Under the pieces are notes generated by a model. The model had not been told where the DNA came from and did no database searches. It saw only the letters and a program-made list of their open reading frames with translations. From Clonostachys chloroleuca (lineage: Eukaryota > Ascomycota > Sordariomycetes > Hypocreales > Bionectriaceae): 64,000 nt of DNA. Below, in pieces: positions 34,801-46,700 of the stretch (position 1 is its first letter; the number at the start of each line of letters is the position of its first letter). The stretch spans positions 33,356,001 through 33,420,000 of the forward strand of contig JBANAY010000003.1 of assembly GCA_037952775.1 (NCBI GenBank), in the 5' to 3' direction. The translations under genes were made by a program, and so were the position numbers.

Positions 34801-35389
34801 ACCGGGCATACGATGGCATCTCTTGCCAAGTCTCAATCGCATCGTCCTTCTCATCCTCCTTCTGCGTCGAGAGCTGCTGGTGGGAGTGCTCCGACACACC
34901 ATGGTCATTGTTGCTAGCAATGCTCACGACGCTGGCCTTGTGGGCGTGCCCCTTCTTCCCTCCCATTAAGGAGCTTCTCCTTTTCTCGGCAAACGAGACA
35001 GACTCCCTCTTCGCCACAACGGTTGTGTCGGCCTGCTTGGTGTCGGTCTTTGAGGTCAAACCATCAGCTGGTTGGTCGGCCTTGGCCTCCTTGCCGGAGC
35101 TCCCGCCATCTTCAACGACTTCTGTAGTCTCAGTCACTGTCGACACAGTCTTGCCCTTCTTCCCTTCGCCATTCTGCTTATTACTCTGGGGCCCCGCAGT
35201 AGTCTGACCTTTGGCTTCCTCTGTTCCGCTGGAGCCGTGATCTTGCGACACAGTACGGGGAACGATGCGTCGGATGGGTAAACCGAAATCATCCGTCTCA
35301 ACAACCGTCTGTCCTGGAGGAGATGCCGTGGTTTTGTTCGTGGGCGCGGGGCTCTCGGCGCCGTTGGGCTGGCCCTCCGCCTTGGTCAT
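31877..35389 (-). CDS. DUF726 / TMCO4-like membrane-associated alpha/beta-hydrolase
   Basis: Exons on the minus strand are 33215-35389 and 31877-33145, giving 1147 residues. The first about 460 residues are charged and disordered. A DUF726 helical part follows (about 480-580), then a Gly-rich hydrophobic stretch at about 585-650 (GLATVGGGLVIGLSAGLLAG onward) that should enter the membrane. The hydrolase domain starts at NLIVTVSGWLTG and has the nucleophile elbow GYSLGAR at about residues 796-802, followed by DVYLFGSPIV and HMEYR. Relatives are human TMCO4 and yeast Mil1/YFL034W, of poorly known function. A lipase or esterase activity is inferred from the fold. The 69-nt intron has donor GTGAGT, branch GCTAAC and acceptor AAAAG. 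The C-terminal 250 residues are Pro/Lys/Glu-rich. Confidence 0.88.
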
Positions 35390-36155
35390 ATTGAAAGAGA
35401 TACTGTATTATGTTATAGAAGAGGCCGCCAGTTGTAGGTACGTCTAACACTCCACGTCCGCATCCATCCCTTGATTCGGAGTGCAAAGCGCAATGGGGCT
35501 GGATGGGACGTGACCTGGCTGAAATATGAGATTAAGGATGGCGCAAGACAAGAAGGAGATATGATTGATAGAACCAGAGTGTTCGGTCGGTGTGTCGGTA
35601 AAGGAGGCGAGTTGGATGCAGGACAGTGCTGCTGATGCCCTGTACGTGACAGCCCACCTGTCCCCTATCTGCTGCAACCCATCGCAAAAAAGTCGTGCTG
35701 GGGGCCTGGAGGGGCAAGTGTGTGGCGGGTCTAGTGCACTGCAACCGGGACTTGAACGTCGCTAGCGCCTGTGACCTGCCACTAACCGGCGTTATACGCA
35801 GCACTACGTAGCAATCGGCCCTGGGGCTCATCAAAATGAAATCACCCCCACCTACTGCTTCCTCTAATGACGCGTGCGGGCCGGTCTGATAACCCACCAT
35901 GTGATCGCTATTGTTCATGCCATGCACAACTACATCGCTATTATTTCGGAGTACACTTTTTGCATTACTTCTAGCTGATGGTGTATTTTGGTATGCAATT
36001 AGGTTGGTTTGTATGTGTATGTACGAATCAGTCTGACATCAGATATTCCTCCTATCATCGATAATGCTGGAGAAGACACGAACATGGCCAGCAGTTCTGT
36101 TCCGCTTTTGGTCAAGACATGCGAATCCGGGCCTGTCACGACACTGCGACTCCGC
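35390..36155. other. Intergenic region upstream of the DUF726 gene
   Basis: This 766-base stretch lies between two genes transcribed leftward. It holds the promoter of the DUF726 gene and the 3' UTR of UTP23. An RNA polymerase III B-box-like string near 35750 was tested and did not fold as a tRNA. Confidence 0.45.
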
Positions 36156-37162
36156 TCACGAGCTCTCGGCTTCGGTCGCCTCTACCTTGTCTATACCCTC
36201 GCTCGGTTCGGCTTTGTCACCCGCCGCCTTGGCCCTCCGTCTTCTCTTGCGCTTAGCAGGCCCGTCCGCCTCTGAGCTCGCTGCGGCCGTACTTTCAGCT
36301 TTGTCCTTGAATTTTGGTGTCGCGTCGGGCTTCTGCTTGGCCTTCTTAACAGAGAGCGGGTTGGGGCCTTTGCGGCCCTTGACCTTCTTCTTCTTCTTGT
36401 CCGCAGCTTGCGCTGATGATGCCTGATCCTTGGGCTTTGAGTTGCTGTCACTGTTGCTCTTATCGTCATCATCCTCCTCGTTGCGCTTCCTCTTCCCCAG
36501 CGCATTCTTGATCTCTGCCCTGAATTTGATCTTTTCCTCCCGTAATCGGGCCTGCGCGCTCTCGTCTGCCATAGGCTCCAAAATCATCACGCTTCTCTTA
36601 ATATATATCAGCGGTACGCCACGGACAGTCCGCAGTTTCCTCCTCACTTCCACATCCTGGCTGGCGACGACGTAGCGGTGCTTGTTCTGTCCCGAATCCT
36701 TAGGGTCGATCACGGACAGGATACACTCTTGCGTTGAGAGGGGTTCAGGATACTGATCGGGGTGGTGGCCGCATCTCCGGCGTTCCAGCGTCTTGGCGAG
36801 CTCGATCGCCTCGTTGCCTCCGGGCTCGTTCTTCTGGGCATAGAGCTTTCTAATCTCGCATTGTGTTATCACTGCACGGTATGTCAGCCCAGTGGTCGTA
36901 GAAAAATCTCTGTTGGTGGAACAACATACTCCCTTTCACTTTTCCATGTACTGTCCGTTCTAAGGCAGGATTCAAATCCATTTTGAAGCGATAGGAGTCC
37001 TTGACCATCTCCGCGTCCACTATTTATACGTTAGAAAGATTGAAACGCCATACTGGCGGTTGTGTAGGACCTACCAAGAACCTGGTATGGCTCGCGGAAG
37101 CCGAAGGTCATGGAGAACTGCTCCATGAGCTTCCGATACTGTTTGGAGCGCTTGCCTCTCAT
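36156..37162 (-). CDS. UTP23: UTP23-like small-subunit processome protein (degenerate PIN domain)
   Basis: Exons on the minus strand are 37075-37162, 36930-37019 and 36156-36871, giving 297 residues. The start MRGKRSKQYRKLMEQFSMTF is highly typical of Utp23. The PIN-like core follows: VDAEMVKDSYRFKMDL, HGKVKGMITQCEIRKLYA, and the zinc site RRRCGHHPDQYPEPLSTQECI. After the core (about residue 170) the tail is Lys/Arg-rich (KKKKKVKGRKGPNPLSVKKA; KRKRRRRAKA), as in nucleolar proteins. Utp23 binds snR30/U17 and is needed for 18S rRNA maturation in the nucleolus (family knowledge). Introns are 55 and 58 nt. The Met of GMITQ is split across the second splice junction. The end of the gene lies 766 bases from the next start. 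Confidence 0.93.
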
Positions 37163-37825
37163 GGTGATGATGTGGGATGAAACAGCAAGCAGGTAAATTC
37201 AATTGACCGAGAAGATACGAATTCGTCAGATGCGCGACCGCGACAGGTCTTGAAAAAGCTGGGAGGAAGCTTGCACAAGTGCTGGCAAAATGCAATGGAT
37301 GGAATGAGGTCTGGAAAAATAAATTTCTTATCGCCAATCAACCTTGCATGCAACCGTTATCTAAACCCACCCAGCCGATAAGCTCTTCAGAGTGACATTG
37401 AATTTGACACTCAAGCGACTGCATACCTCCGTATCTTCAAGTTTGCGGTTGGTATGATCAAATTATTAGGTGCTAATAATAGATATGTAAGATACACCGA
37501 ATATTATTAACCCATATCGTTTTATATTGCTGAAGTATTCTGGTTATTCTAGAAAGTGGTCGCCCATCAATTTGATGTCTCATTTCTTCTGTCACCCAGT
37601 TGTATCCCGCGCTGTCCTCTCGTCCAAACTATCATTCAATTGAAAAATCTATAAGTTTTCTGATGCTATTACTCCCCCTTAAAAACAGATAAGAGAAAGG
37701 TTGCATTATTAAGTTATAAGTATTGTCGCAATGCAACATGTCTTTATATTCCGTTGCTGGGGTGAGAAGACGGCTTGTGTCTTTTACTGTTCTGGAGCCT
37801 GCCAAAACCCAAGTTTACATCACCC
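37163..37825. other. Intergenic region, AT-rich in the middle
   Basis: It holds the UTP23 promoter and the 3' UTR of the PTC7-like gene, both on the minus strand. The 37440-37750 part is distinctly AT-rich. No gene seen. Confidence 0.5.
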
Positions 37826-39113
37826 TACTCATTCTTCACACATAGTGCGGCAACCACACTGATATCGTCGAGTTTCCCTATTGGCATGTAAGAGGTGTGC
37901 AAAGCATTGCGGATATTAAGGGCAATGAAAGACTCGACCTACCTCCCACGCTCGCGAGTCCTTCCTCGATTGCATGTTCCATAAAAGGACTCTCAGCATA
38001 TGGATCCATCGCAACCCGCTTGGCAGCCGCAACCAAGTTCTGAGCTGCGGTTCTCATTATATCACGAGCATTTTCGCCTGGTTGAGTTTCGGGGCCTCTC
38101 TCCGAATTTTCGGGCTCCAATTGACGGATAGAACTGAATATTATGTCAACAATCTCATGTTCCCACAGGTTATCAATGACACCATCAGTCATCGCGAGAA
38201 CCACGTCGCCAACTTCAATGTCGACGGAGTCTACAACAGCATTCGTCTCAGGGGTGTCGGGGCTGTTGGTGCCGAGCTGGCGAGGGCAGTCAAACCAATG
38301 CCATTGCTCTTTCGTCTTATAGAGAATCTCCTGCTCTCGCGGACGAAGGACCATAACCTGGCAGTCGCCGAGGTTCGTGACGTAGAGCAATGGTATCGTC
38401 TCCCGGTGCCTCGACGCAGTGTCTCGAACCGTGTAATGAAGCTGGGCACCACAGACGGTTGTTGTTCCTTGCCAGTTGTGGAGTTTGGTAGCCTCCAGGG
38501 TCCGCTCATACGCTGTCTGGAGAGTCGCAACCGGGTTGGGCTCCGCATCGGGTTGCATCAAATCCTGGTCAATCTCAGAGGCCCAGAAATGGAGTATGAG
38601 GCGTGACCATAGCCTGTGTGCACACAACCACATAAATAAAACTTAGTGACATTATCACATGTTTACCCGGCGACCTCGTGATACGCACCCTGCATGACCT
38701 CGAGGTCTCGTTGCCCAAGCCCCAACACCATCATTCGCACATAGGAAGTAGTCGCTCGCAAAGACGGCATCGTCGCCGTTGGTCTGGCCTCGTAATAATT
38801 CGCCATTGATATTTACCCGGTCGCGGCTTCGGTGGTGGGTGCTGAGAGCATCCGAAAAGGAGGCCGAGGGCGGGGAGAGAAAGGGAGGGGGGAACGGTCG
38901 CGGGGTTCGTTTGGCAAAAAGTGCAACGCCAGTATCGAATCTGAATGGCAAGCTCGGTTTATGGTCCTCAGATGATTCGGCCGATGCCTGTGACGAGGCA
39001 AACTGCCTGTCAAAGCTACAGCCCCGCCATAGCCGGCCGTTGCAGGATAGCTGGGCTCGCGATAGCGATCTTAATATGGTGAGATGGCGATGAGATGGGC
39101 GCATGCGAACCAT
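37826..39113 (-). CDS. PTC7: PTC7-like PP2C protein phosphatase, probably mitochondrial
   Basis: Exons on the minus strand are 38689-39113, 37943-38613 and 37826-37878, giving 382 residues. The N-terminal 50 residues are rich in Arg, Ser and Leu without acidic residues (RSLSRAQLSCNGRLWRG), as in mitochondrial presequences. PP2C motifs are ANDGVGAWATR, RGHAGLWSRLILHFWA across intron 1, GTTTVCGAQL, LYVTNLGDCQVMVLR, LAMTDGVIDNLWEHEI and the final KLDDISVVAALCV. The metal-binding Asp residues of these motifs are present. Yeast Ptc7 dephosphorylates coenzyme Q factors such as Coq7; that role is inferred here. Introns are 75 and 64 nt. The last coding exon is only 53 nt. Two candidate ATGs lie three codons apart (39113 and 39104). 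Confidence 0.92.
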
Positions 39114-40616
39114 GGGGCGTCGACAAATGGCCCCGTGTGTGCTTCTACGCGCACTCTATCACAGCGTTTGCGGTTTGGAGAATTGATATGTGAGCTGTTC
39201 AAGCTCACAAAGTTCAAATGCCGCGATTGGGATTTCCTAGGGCAAAAAGGATACACCGCGATACGACATCATACATCTCATTAGGCCATTGCTCAAGAGC
39301 GATAAGGACCCTGTCAATCTGTATGACTAACACGTGACGGATATCAGCCACAGTCATGCTCACTTGCTTCGCGACCAAGTGTTCTTGCCTACCTGGGAGC
39401 TGGAAATTGGGTGAGATTCTTCAATTTTGAGTTGGTCCAATTCGGTATTGCCAGCAACCGGCTCCCATTCGCCGGCCTTCGATTCTTCCACTCTTCGACA
39501 GATGTTTCTAGCTTGTGTGTGAAGCTTATTATTGAGCTATTGGGGGCCAAGACTAGCAGCCGGGCCACACCCATTGGTATAGGCGAATATACATATCGCT
39601 GTCGAGGCTTCAAAGTAGAGACAATGGCACGCACACGCGTGGATTACCAAGTCGTATCAAAGTTGGGCAACTCAACCTGCGTCGGCATATCGTTGACGGA
39701 TGCAATAGACGCTGCCTCGAGGACTAGCCACATAATTTTCTATCTAGTGTGGGCTACAGCTCAATCGGGGGACACTAAAGTCATAGTGGTGTATAATGAT
39801 AATAGGCGAGGTCCGCGCGTACAAAGGCTTCACTGACGACATCGACGCCAGCTCATGGAGCAGTGAATAGTAAAGTTAGGATGTAGTCGGCGCGGCTGTA
39901 GTGCAAAAGGGAAGCACGCCAATTGACAAAATAAACAGCTAGCCGAGACTAATGAGCACCAAGGAGTGATGGTTTTCAAGTATCGGAATCGACAAAGCCA
40001 TCCAGATCCAATCGAGATAATCGAAGAGGGATAAACGGTAGCCAGCATCGCGATACTGCGAGAATGGCTGCTGTAGACCAATGACGTAGAGACTGTCGTC
40101 GAATTGGACCTACCTTAAGTCGGGCCTCATGATCCCCCATGTTGCGGATTTGCCAATCACACTTCATCCTGGCGCAAGCCTGATGGGGCCAAAGCCAAAA
40201 GGGGTGTCAACGAGGTTGGCATCGAGGCCCAGGCTGTCAATTTAGCCTGCCGTTCCGCTTTTGGTCGAGATCATTGGTCTCCCAGCAAGGTCCGGACAGT
40301 CCGGCACCTTGGTAACCGACTCTGGTAGTATCTTGCGGCCGAGCTGACGAGGCATTACGTCTCCCGACGTGAATGCTGAAATTATGAACAGAATCGGCTT
40401 CTATATCATCCGGCGTATTACGAGAAGGAAGCGCTGAGGCGCGTCTACACGCATGATGCGACAAGGACAGCTCTGACTAAGCGCCGCCAAGATGTAGATC
40501 TTCCTTTCTCAGGTCGTTGTCTGGGATCGCATCTTTAAATCGGGGGTGATTGGCCCATGGCTCTCTCCAAGCACAGGGACACGTAAGTTTTAGGTGGGTT
40601 TGATCATTTGAGGGCA

Positions 40617-40895
40617 ATGCCGCGCGACAATGGCCGTTTTCTTGCCGTTTCTTTGTTGTTCGTATTCGCCATCAGCTTCGCGTCTGCCGAGAAGTCAATT
40701 GCTGTGACGGAATCTGGATCAAGCCATCAGCGATTACGACCACTACTGCTAGACCCATGGCTGCACTGCCTCATCCCACTAGTCCGCTTGCGTTGCCATC
40801 TGCAACTCAAAGCCTCGAACACTTTCATCTGGGGGCCGGAGGTGTCTCAACGAGCCACCGATTCCTTAGTCATATCAGCCAACCTACTCGGGTAG
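40617..40895 (+). CDS. Doubtful small secreted protein candidate (92 residues)
   Basis: From the ATG at 40617 the first 25 residues form a good-looking signal peptide: MPRDNGR, then the hydrophobic core FLAVSLLFVFAISF, then a small-residue ASA cleavage-like site. The rest (about 68 residues) is not recognisable, contains only two Cys, and does not look like a structured effector. There are no introns and no homologue I can name. It could equally be a chance frame in a gene-poor region, so the call is weak. Confidence 0.15.
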   Translation: MPRDNGRFLAVSLLFVFAISFASAEKSIAVTESGSSHQRLRPLLLDPWLHCLIPLVRLRCHLQLKASNTFIWGPEVSQRATDSLVISANLLG

Positions 40896-41165
40896 GAAAG
40901 GGTACTTGACCGGATCGGATCAGGAGGTGCCATGATAACTCCACCCCTCCCTTAGGAAGAAGAGGATTCTGGAGAGAACGAGGCGGTCGCGGCGGCCGTC
41001 AGAAGCCAAGCTCACCAAGTTGGCAGCGCAAGCAAGATTATCGGACACTTTACACGCTAGCATATGCCGGACCAGACGAAAGCCGCTACTTTTTCCTCTT
41101 CATGGAGCTTTTCGCAGGCATAACCACGCCGCCAATCAAGTGCCAACAACGCAGAGGAGCCCTCC

Positions 41166-41192
41166 TTTTTTTTTTTTTTTTTTTTTTTTTTT
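41166..41192 (+). repeat. 27-base poly-T tract
   Basis: An uninterrupted T27 run in intergenic DNA. No target-site duplication or retroelement sequence was recognised beside it. Confidence 0.7.
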
Positions 41193-43761
41193 CAGCGAAA
41201 GTCCACTTTAGCTTTTCGTCTCTCTGCAGCAAGCAGCCATTCAGGTACCTGCATGCGGCGAAACAGACGCTGCGACTGGTTCGTGGGTCTCCGCCTGAAG
41301 CAAGCGCCCAGCGAGGGAAGTGACCAGACTTGAGAGGAGGGAGAGGGTTTCGCCTCGACCAGTTGTAGGGCTGTGTGGTCGTGGGGAAAACAGCTCACAT
41401 TACAAGTGCATCATGTCGAGGTAAAACAATGTAGGGGAAGATGGGGTGAAAAGAATATCTGGAGAGCCAATGCCAGTGGCATCATAGGCCAAGAAAACCT
41501 GTCTTGCAAGGAAGTTCCTAGCACTAGTTACCGCCGGCTACTTGGTAGGCGCAGGTGGCTTCTTGTTTCTAGCGGCTATAAGTGTGTGGATGGAGAGACA
41601 GCAGCCGGGGAAAGATCACGTTCTCGAATGGTATGCTCGCTTGTTGGCGGTTCGGTTCATCGGTGAAAGTGATGACGACCAGGTATGGGTCTGCTGCCAG
41701 GATCATCGATAGTCTAGGTACGGACTGATGGGCCACCGGGAATCATGAAATGGCCGTCGCTATCGGTATCGCGACAACAGCCCTCGTGGTCGTTGTGTCA
41801 TGCCACCAGCCAAGCCTGTGATCATGTCTTGGCTGCCAGCCGGAAAGGCTGGTCATACATCATGGATACTTCAAAGTAGGAGTCTAAAAAAGCGCTGCTG
41901 CATGCATGTCCTGGATTTGGCACAGCAGCAACCGCCAGCGGGAGCACGGTACTTGCGGATCCAGGGCACAGCTGTACCAGGATGCAGCCCAGATCGTATC
42001 CCCCGTGAATCTTGCTCGTATTATTATGTACCTGAGGCGTGCTGTAGCTGGTGTTACCATACCCCCTGGAAGCCCCTCTCAAAATAGCTGATTCTTATTT
42101 TTGCGGCGAAAGCATCTTGTAGAAAGTGTCCTCCTTCCCGCTCTCTTGATCCATTGTCTATTCTCGCTCCCTTTTTCTTTTCGAAAGAAACTGATGTACA
42201 AATAACGCCCTTGCGTTAGTTCCGGTATGTTCCATCACCTGCTTTGTTGTCGTCGAGATTGGTCAATGCTATGCAATGCTATTCCTGTCAAATCCACCCT
42301 TCACCACCTCACAAACCTGAAGCAGCCGCCTGGGTTCGTGACGTAGGTGTGTCATCCCAAGCCTCTACCTTGTTTTACGGTCTTGCTCTCATTCCCATCC
42401 GTCTGATTATTCCTGTCCGTCCTGTCTGTGTAGCCAGTCTCCGCAAACAGCGTTGCGTATTTGCATTTGTATTTTCTATTTAGTCAATCACCTCACAATT
42501 TACTTGAGAGGTCGTCGTCACCACCACCATTTCTCGCTGCAGGCGGCCAGGAGATCACTTGGCGCATGATAGCTTGGTTTCCGTCCCTCCCCACCACCAC
42601 CAGCACTGACACCAACACCACACCTACCCACCTATCTAACCTTATGTTCTTGAACAAAGTACTTGGGGTGGCTAATTAGGCTTACACGCTTGATCAGAAC
42701 CAACGACAACCCAGACTAACAAGCAACTTGCACCAGCGTTTGGAGTCATATCCCGCCTCCCCGTCTCTTGTTTGCCAATAATACCCAATCGGTGCACACA
42801 CAACCAATAATTCTCTCACCGTTGGGGAAAAGAAGGTGTGTGTGGCTGCCGGTGCCGTCATCAAGACCAGACCAGTCCCCGAAGCCATTATTTTACCAAC
42901 CACCTCAATCCGCCTGCCTCCATTTCTTCCGTCCCAGCCCAGTCGCCCCATTGGCACCAATCGACTCCAGTTGCCTATTGCGAACAATAGGTAGATAGGT
43001 AAAAAGAGGCTAAAGTCGAGCGGGCCCTGCCATGCGCACCACCAGCTTGCGTCTTCTAGCAGACCGACACATCCGCCGCTAAAGAGTCGACCCCATCAGT
43101 CACCTTCTTAACACAGTGAGTAACCCATTTCCTCTCGGTCTTTAAAGCGGACACACAGTCTCTTTGCCAAGGACATCGGACCTCTCTGCTTTTCCTTGCA
43201 TCGGTCTCGGGTTGTTATTTTTCTGGTATAAAGTGGGTGTCTTATGAGACACCTTCAACACCGCCGCTGCCAATTCCCGATTCTCCCCTACCGCATCTTA
43301 TTTTAAGTAATACGGCCAACGGCAAAGGCAAGAAAGAGGCACCGAAGCTGCCGGTTCAAGCCCCCTGTCTAGGCTTGTGTGCGTCTACTTACCTTCTTCT
43401 TTTCTTCGCTTCTTTGATAACAAACCTCTTCTACAATCTTCCCCCGAACTTTCCTTCTCTTCACCCGCTTCTATTTCATCTTGTTTGTTGGCTGGACTCA
43501 ACTCACCATACCCACAGTCGCAGCAGTCGAAACCGTCGGCCTAATTGCAGTACTGGCATCTTCTCCCACCGCAGCGCCTCCCTAGACCCTGTTCAGGACG
43601 CAGCTAGTATTTGTCTCTTCTACAGCGCCGACCACGTCCCTCAGTGCACCATTTGGCCATATTACGGCATACCACGACCAAAGAGGTCTGCATCCCTCGG
43701 CCTCTTGGCCTTTTCGTTACCTCGGCGGGTGTTTCAGGCGGCTCATCCCTGGGCGAGCTGA

Positions 43762-46700
43762 ATGTCTGGCAAGATGGTTCGGAATCGAGGTTCGTCGTGA
43801 ACTTTCTTGTTGTTTAGCTTCTCTCTCGGGTTGCTGTTCTATTTTAGCCTTTCGGCTTTGCGTCATGCTGCACATTTCCCTACCTTACCCCAAGATGAGC
43901 ATGTCTTGGGACCTCATTGGTCTCACATACCGACCTGTCTTTAATCTCTACCCATTCCACGCAGCATTTGTTTTCTGTCTTGAGCTCAGCCCCCAGCCTG
44001 GCCGTTTCTTCCTTCATCACCCATCCTTCCTTCACATCACCCGTTTGGGCGCTTCCGGTGCAGCCGCTGGACCCAGTGTTAATGCCCAGCGACCACCGTC
44101 TGGGCCCGGGTCCTCCAACCATCCACTGGCGCTCGCTGCATGACAGGGGCCCTGCCAGCATAACATAGCAGCTTGGCAGGGCAGGGCCGTGGACCCTGGG
44201 TGGATGGTACTGTCAATCTTGGAGGCACGGAAGCACCCCCAAGCCCACTAGCGCGTTCCCCCGTCCATCAATATCCGCTTTGCAGTGGCCATACCCACGC
44301 AAACGGTACCTCCCCAACTCAGGACACGCAGCATGTACTCCCTCTAATTTGCACTATTTGCCGGCGCTCATCCCTGGTGTCATTTATTGCCTACTACCTG
44401 CGCGCTCTCGTCAGGTGCTGACTACTAATACGATACATGTGAACAGTCCTGTCGTTCATGTCCCAGTTTTCTGCTGGTTCAAAGGCGAACTCTCCCTCCT
44501 CCTCTCCGCCCAACGATTCACCCTTGACCAGTCCTCCCAAGGGCCAAAAGAACGCCTTCGTCAACCACCAGCGCGTTCCCTCTCGTCCCCTCACGCCACC
44601 ATCGAATCTGGACTATGGCACCCCTCTGAGCACCTCGCCCAATTCAAACAACAGCACCCCCAATCACCAACGAAGCAGCTCACGTCCCCTGTCCATGGTT
44701 ATGCCCTTTATACCACCCAGCATGGACGTCAACGAGGATACCATCCCCGAGCTTCAGCCTATTTTCTCCTTGCTTAACACACAGCAGAACAAATTCTACC
44801 ATGAGGGCTATTTTTTAAAGCTAGACGACCAAAGCACTCGTACGTTCCCCCCTCGACCACATCTCGAACTGTGGTACCCCACCCACCACGCAGCATCGTC
44901 GCATCTTTTCTTTTCCCCTCCGCAGCCTTATTCAATCTCACCGCACACCCCACCCCTTCCGAATCCTTAGCAGGCAGAAGGAGAGTCGCAAGTGAAGGAG
45001 GATTGTTCCCCAGCTAACTTTTTCGCTCAATTGATAGAGGGCCAGCCCAATGCCGACCGAACGTGGACAGAATGCTACGCCCAGCTGGTGGGTACTGTTC
45101 TGTCCTTTTGGGACGCCCGTGAGCTTAAGGCCGCCCAAGAAACCGGCGGCGAGGTGTTACCCAAGTACCTAAACCTCACGGATGCCTCTCTCAAGATGGT
45201 ATGTTTTGTCCCTCGGCCAGTAGTTCCGTGAGAAACACGCTGGTACCCAATTGATTGGCCAATTTGGACTTTGTCGGCTTTCTGATCGCCTGGGTTTTGA
45301 TGAAAACATACAAATGCTGTCTCACAACATGGACTCTACTGACATAGTGCAGATTGATTCATTACCCACCCGGTCTGCGGACGAAAAGCCTCTTGAGAAC
45401 ATTCTTAGCATTTCTACGGCTGGCCGTAATCGCTACCTGCTGCATTTCAACAACCACGATGCTCTCATCCAGTGGACTGCGGCCATTCGCCTCGCCATCT
45501 ATGAACAAAACACATTGCAGGAGGCATACACCGGCGCTCTAATTGCTGGCAAAGGAAAGACGCTTAACAACATCAATGTGATTATGGAGCGATCCCGGTT
45601 CACGGTCGAAGAATGGGTCAGGGTACGTTTCGGCGCTGGTATGCCTTGGAGGCGGTGTTGGTGTGTCATCACGCCACCAAACGAGAAGGAGTATGCAAAG
45701 CTTCAGAAGGAGATGAAGAAACGGTCGCCATACGACCGATCGCATGTTCCGGTCCTCAAAGGAGACATCAAATTTTACGACACGCGAAAGGACGGGAAGA
45801 AGCAGAAGAAGGCTCACCCTATAGCCACTATCACGGATGCGTACTCGGCATATGCGATCTATCCCACGACCAAAGATCTCGTCGACACCTCCACCCTCCT
45901 GAAAGTTGAGGGCAGTGTGACGATACATTCAAATCCGCCCACATCTTCAGAGGGCTTCGTGTTCATCATGCCAGAGGCGCGCCCTATGGTAAGTGGGTTC
46001 GAAATGTTGCTTCGGTTTCTTTTTCCCACATGGGACACTTTTGGACTCTATGGGCGACCGGGAAAGCTTGTAGCCAGTATTCTCGACCCAAGATCCCTCA
46101 TGTTTGCCATGCCGAAACACAAACGATATGGATATCTCGAGTTGGTAGATGTCATCGCCCTCCTTGCCGAAGGTGGAAATTCGAGCTGGAATGAAGAGGA
46201 GTGGAGGAAGAAGCTCAAGGAGTCCACAGGCACCAGAATGAATGCCATTGAGGATGGTACAAGGTCTCCACACTCACGCAGCGACAGCCGTGGCAGCGCC
46301 CAAACCAGCGGCAATCGATCCAGGTCTCAGTCCTTGAGCTCATCTCTCCACCACGATGCACCATCCACACAGCATCCCCCCATGCCCAGTGCGCCCTTCG
46401 GTCGCATGCGAACTGATTCGGATCCAACCTCTTTCTCTCGGCCCGGAGCACCAGGAGGAACTGGCGCTAATTTCGGTGGAGATTTCCCATTAAGAGGGCA
46501 AACACCACTGGGCGGTTCACCTCCTGATGGACTTCTGAGTGACTCATTTAGCTCTGATTCGGAACGGGGCGGCTCTCCTCCTACCCTCGGACCTATGCGA
46601 GACATGAATACCCCGGAGCCAGTATCCAGGCCTCCAGAATTTGGTCATCCTGGGCAACAACGACCAACGAGCAAAGTCTACCACTCCCCTGATATGCGCC

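Larger units (their letters stand above)
39114..43761. other. 4.6-kb gene-poor region between divergent genes
   Basis: The left part holds the PTC7-like promoter and the right 1-1.5 kb probably the long leader of the CAF120-like gene (CT-rich, with short chance frames). A weak secreted-peptide candidate (40617-40895) and a 27-T tract (41166-41192) are listed separately. No other gene supported. Confidence 0.45.

Noticed and set aside
35690..35810. tRNA-like B-box string on the minus strand
   Set aside because: The putative T-stem does not pair and no A box or acceptor stem was found.
37974..38606. 210-codon plus-strand frame
   Set aside because: Antisense shadow of the PTC7-like gene, whose motifs are clear on the other strand.
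39411..39836. 141-codon plus-strand frame
   Set aside because: No family features and no expression signal visible; left unannotated.
43237..43761. 174-codon plus-strand frame upstream of the CAF120-like gene
   Set aside because: Lies in a CT-rich leader and looks like chance translation of it, at most an upstream frame in the leader.
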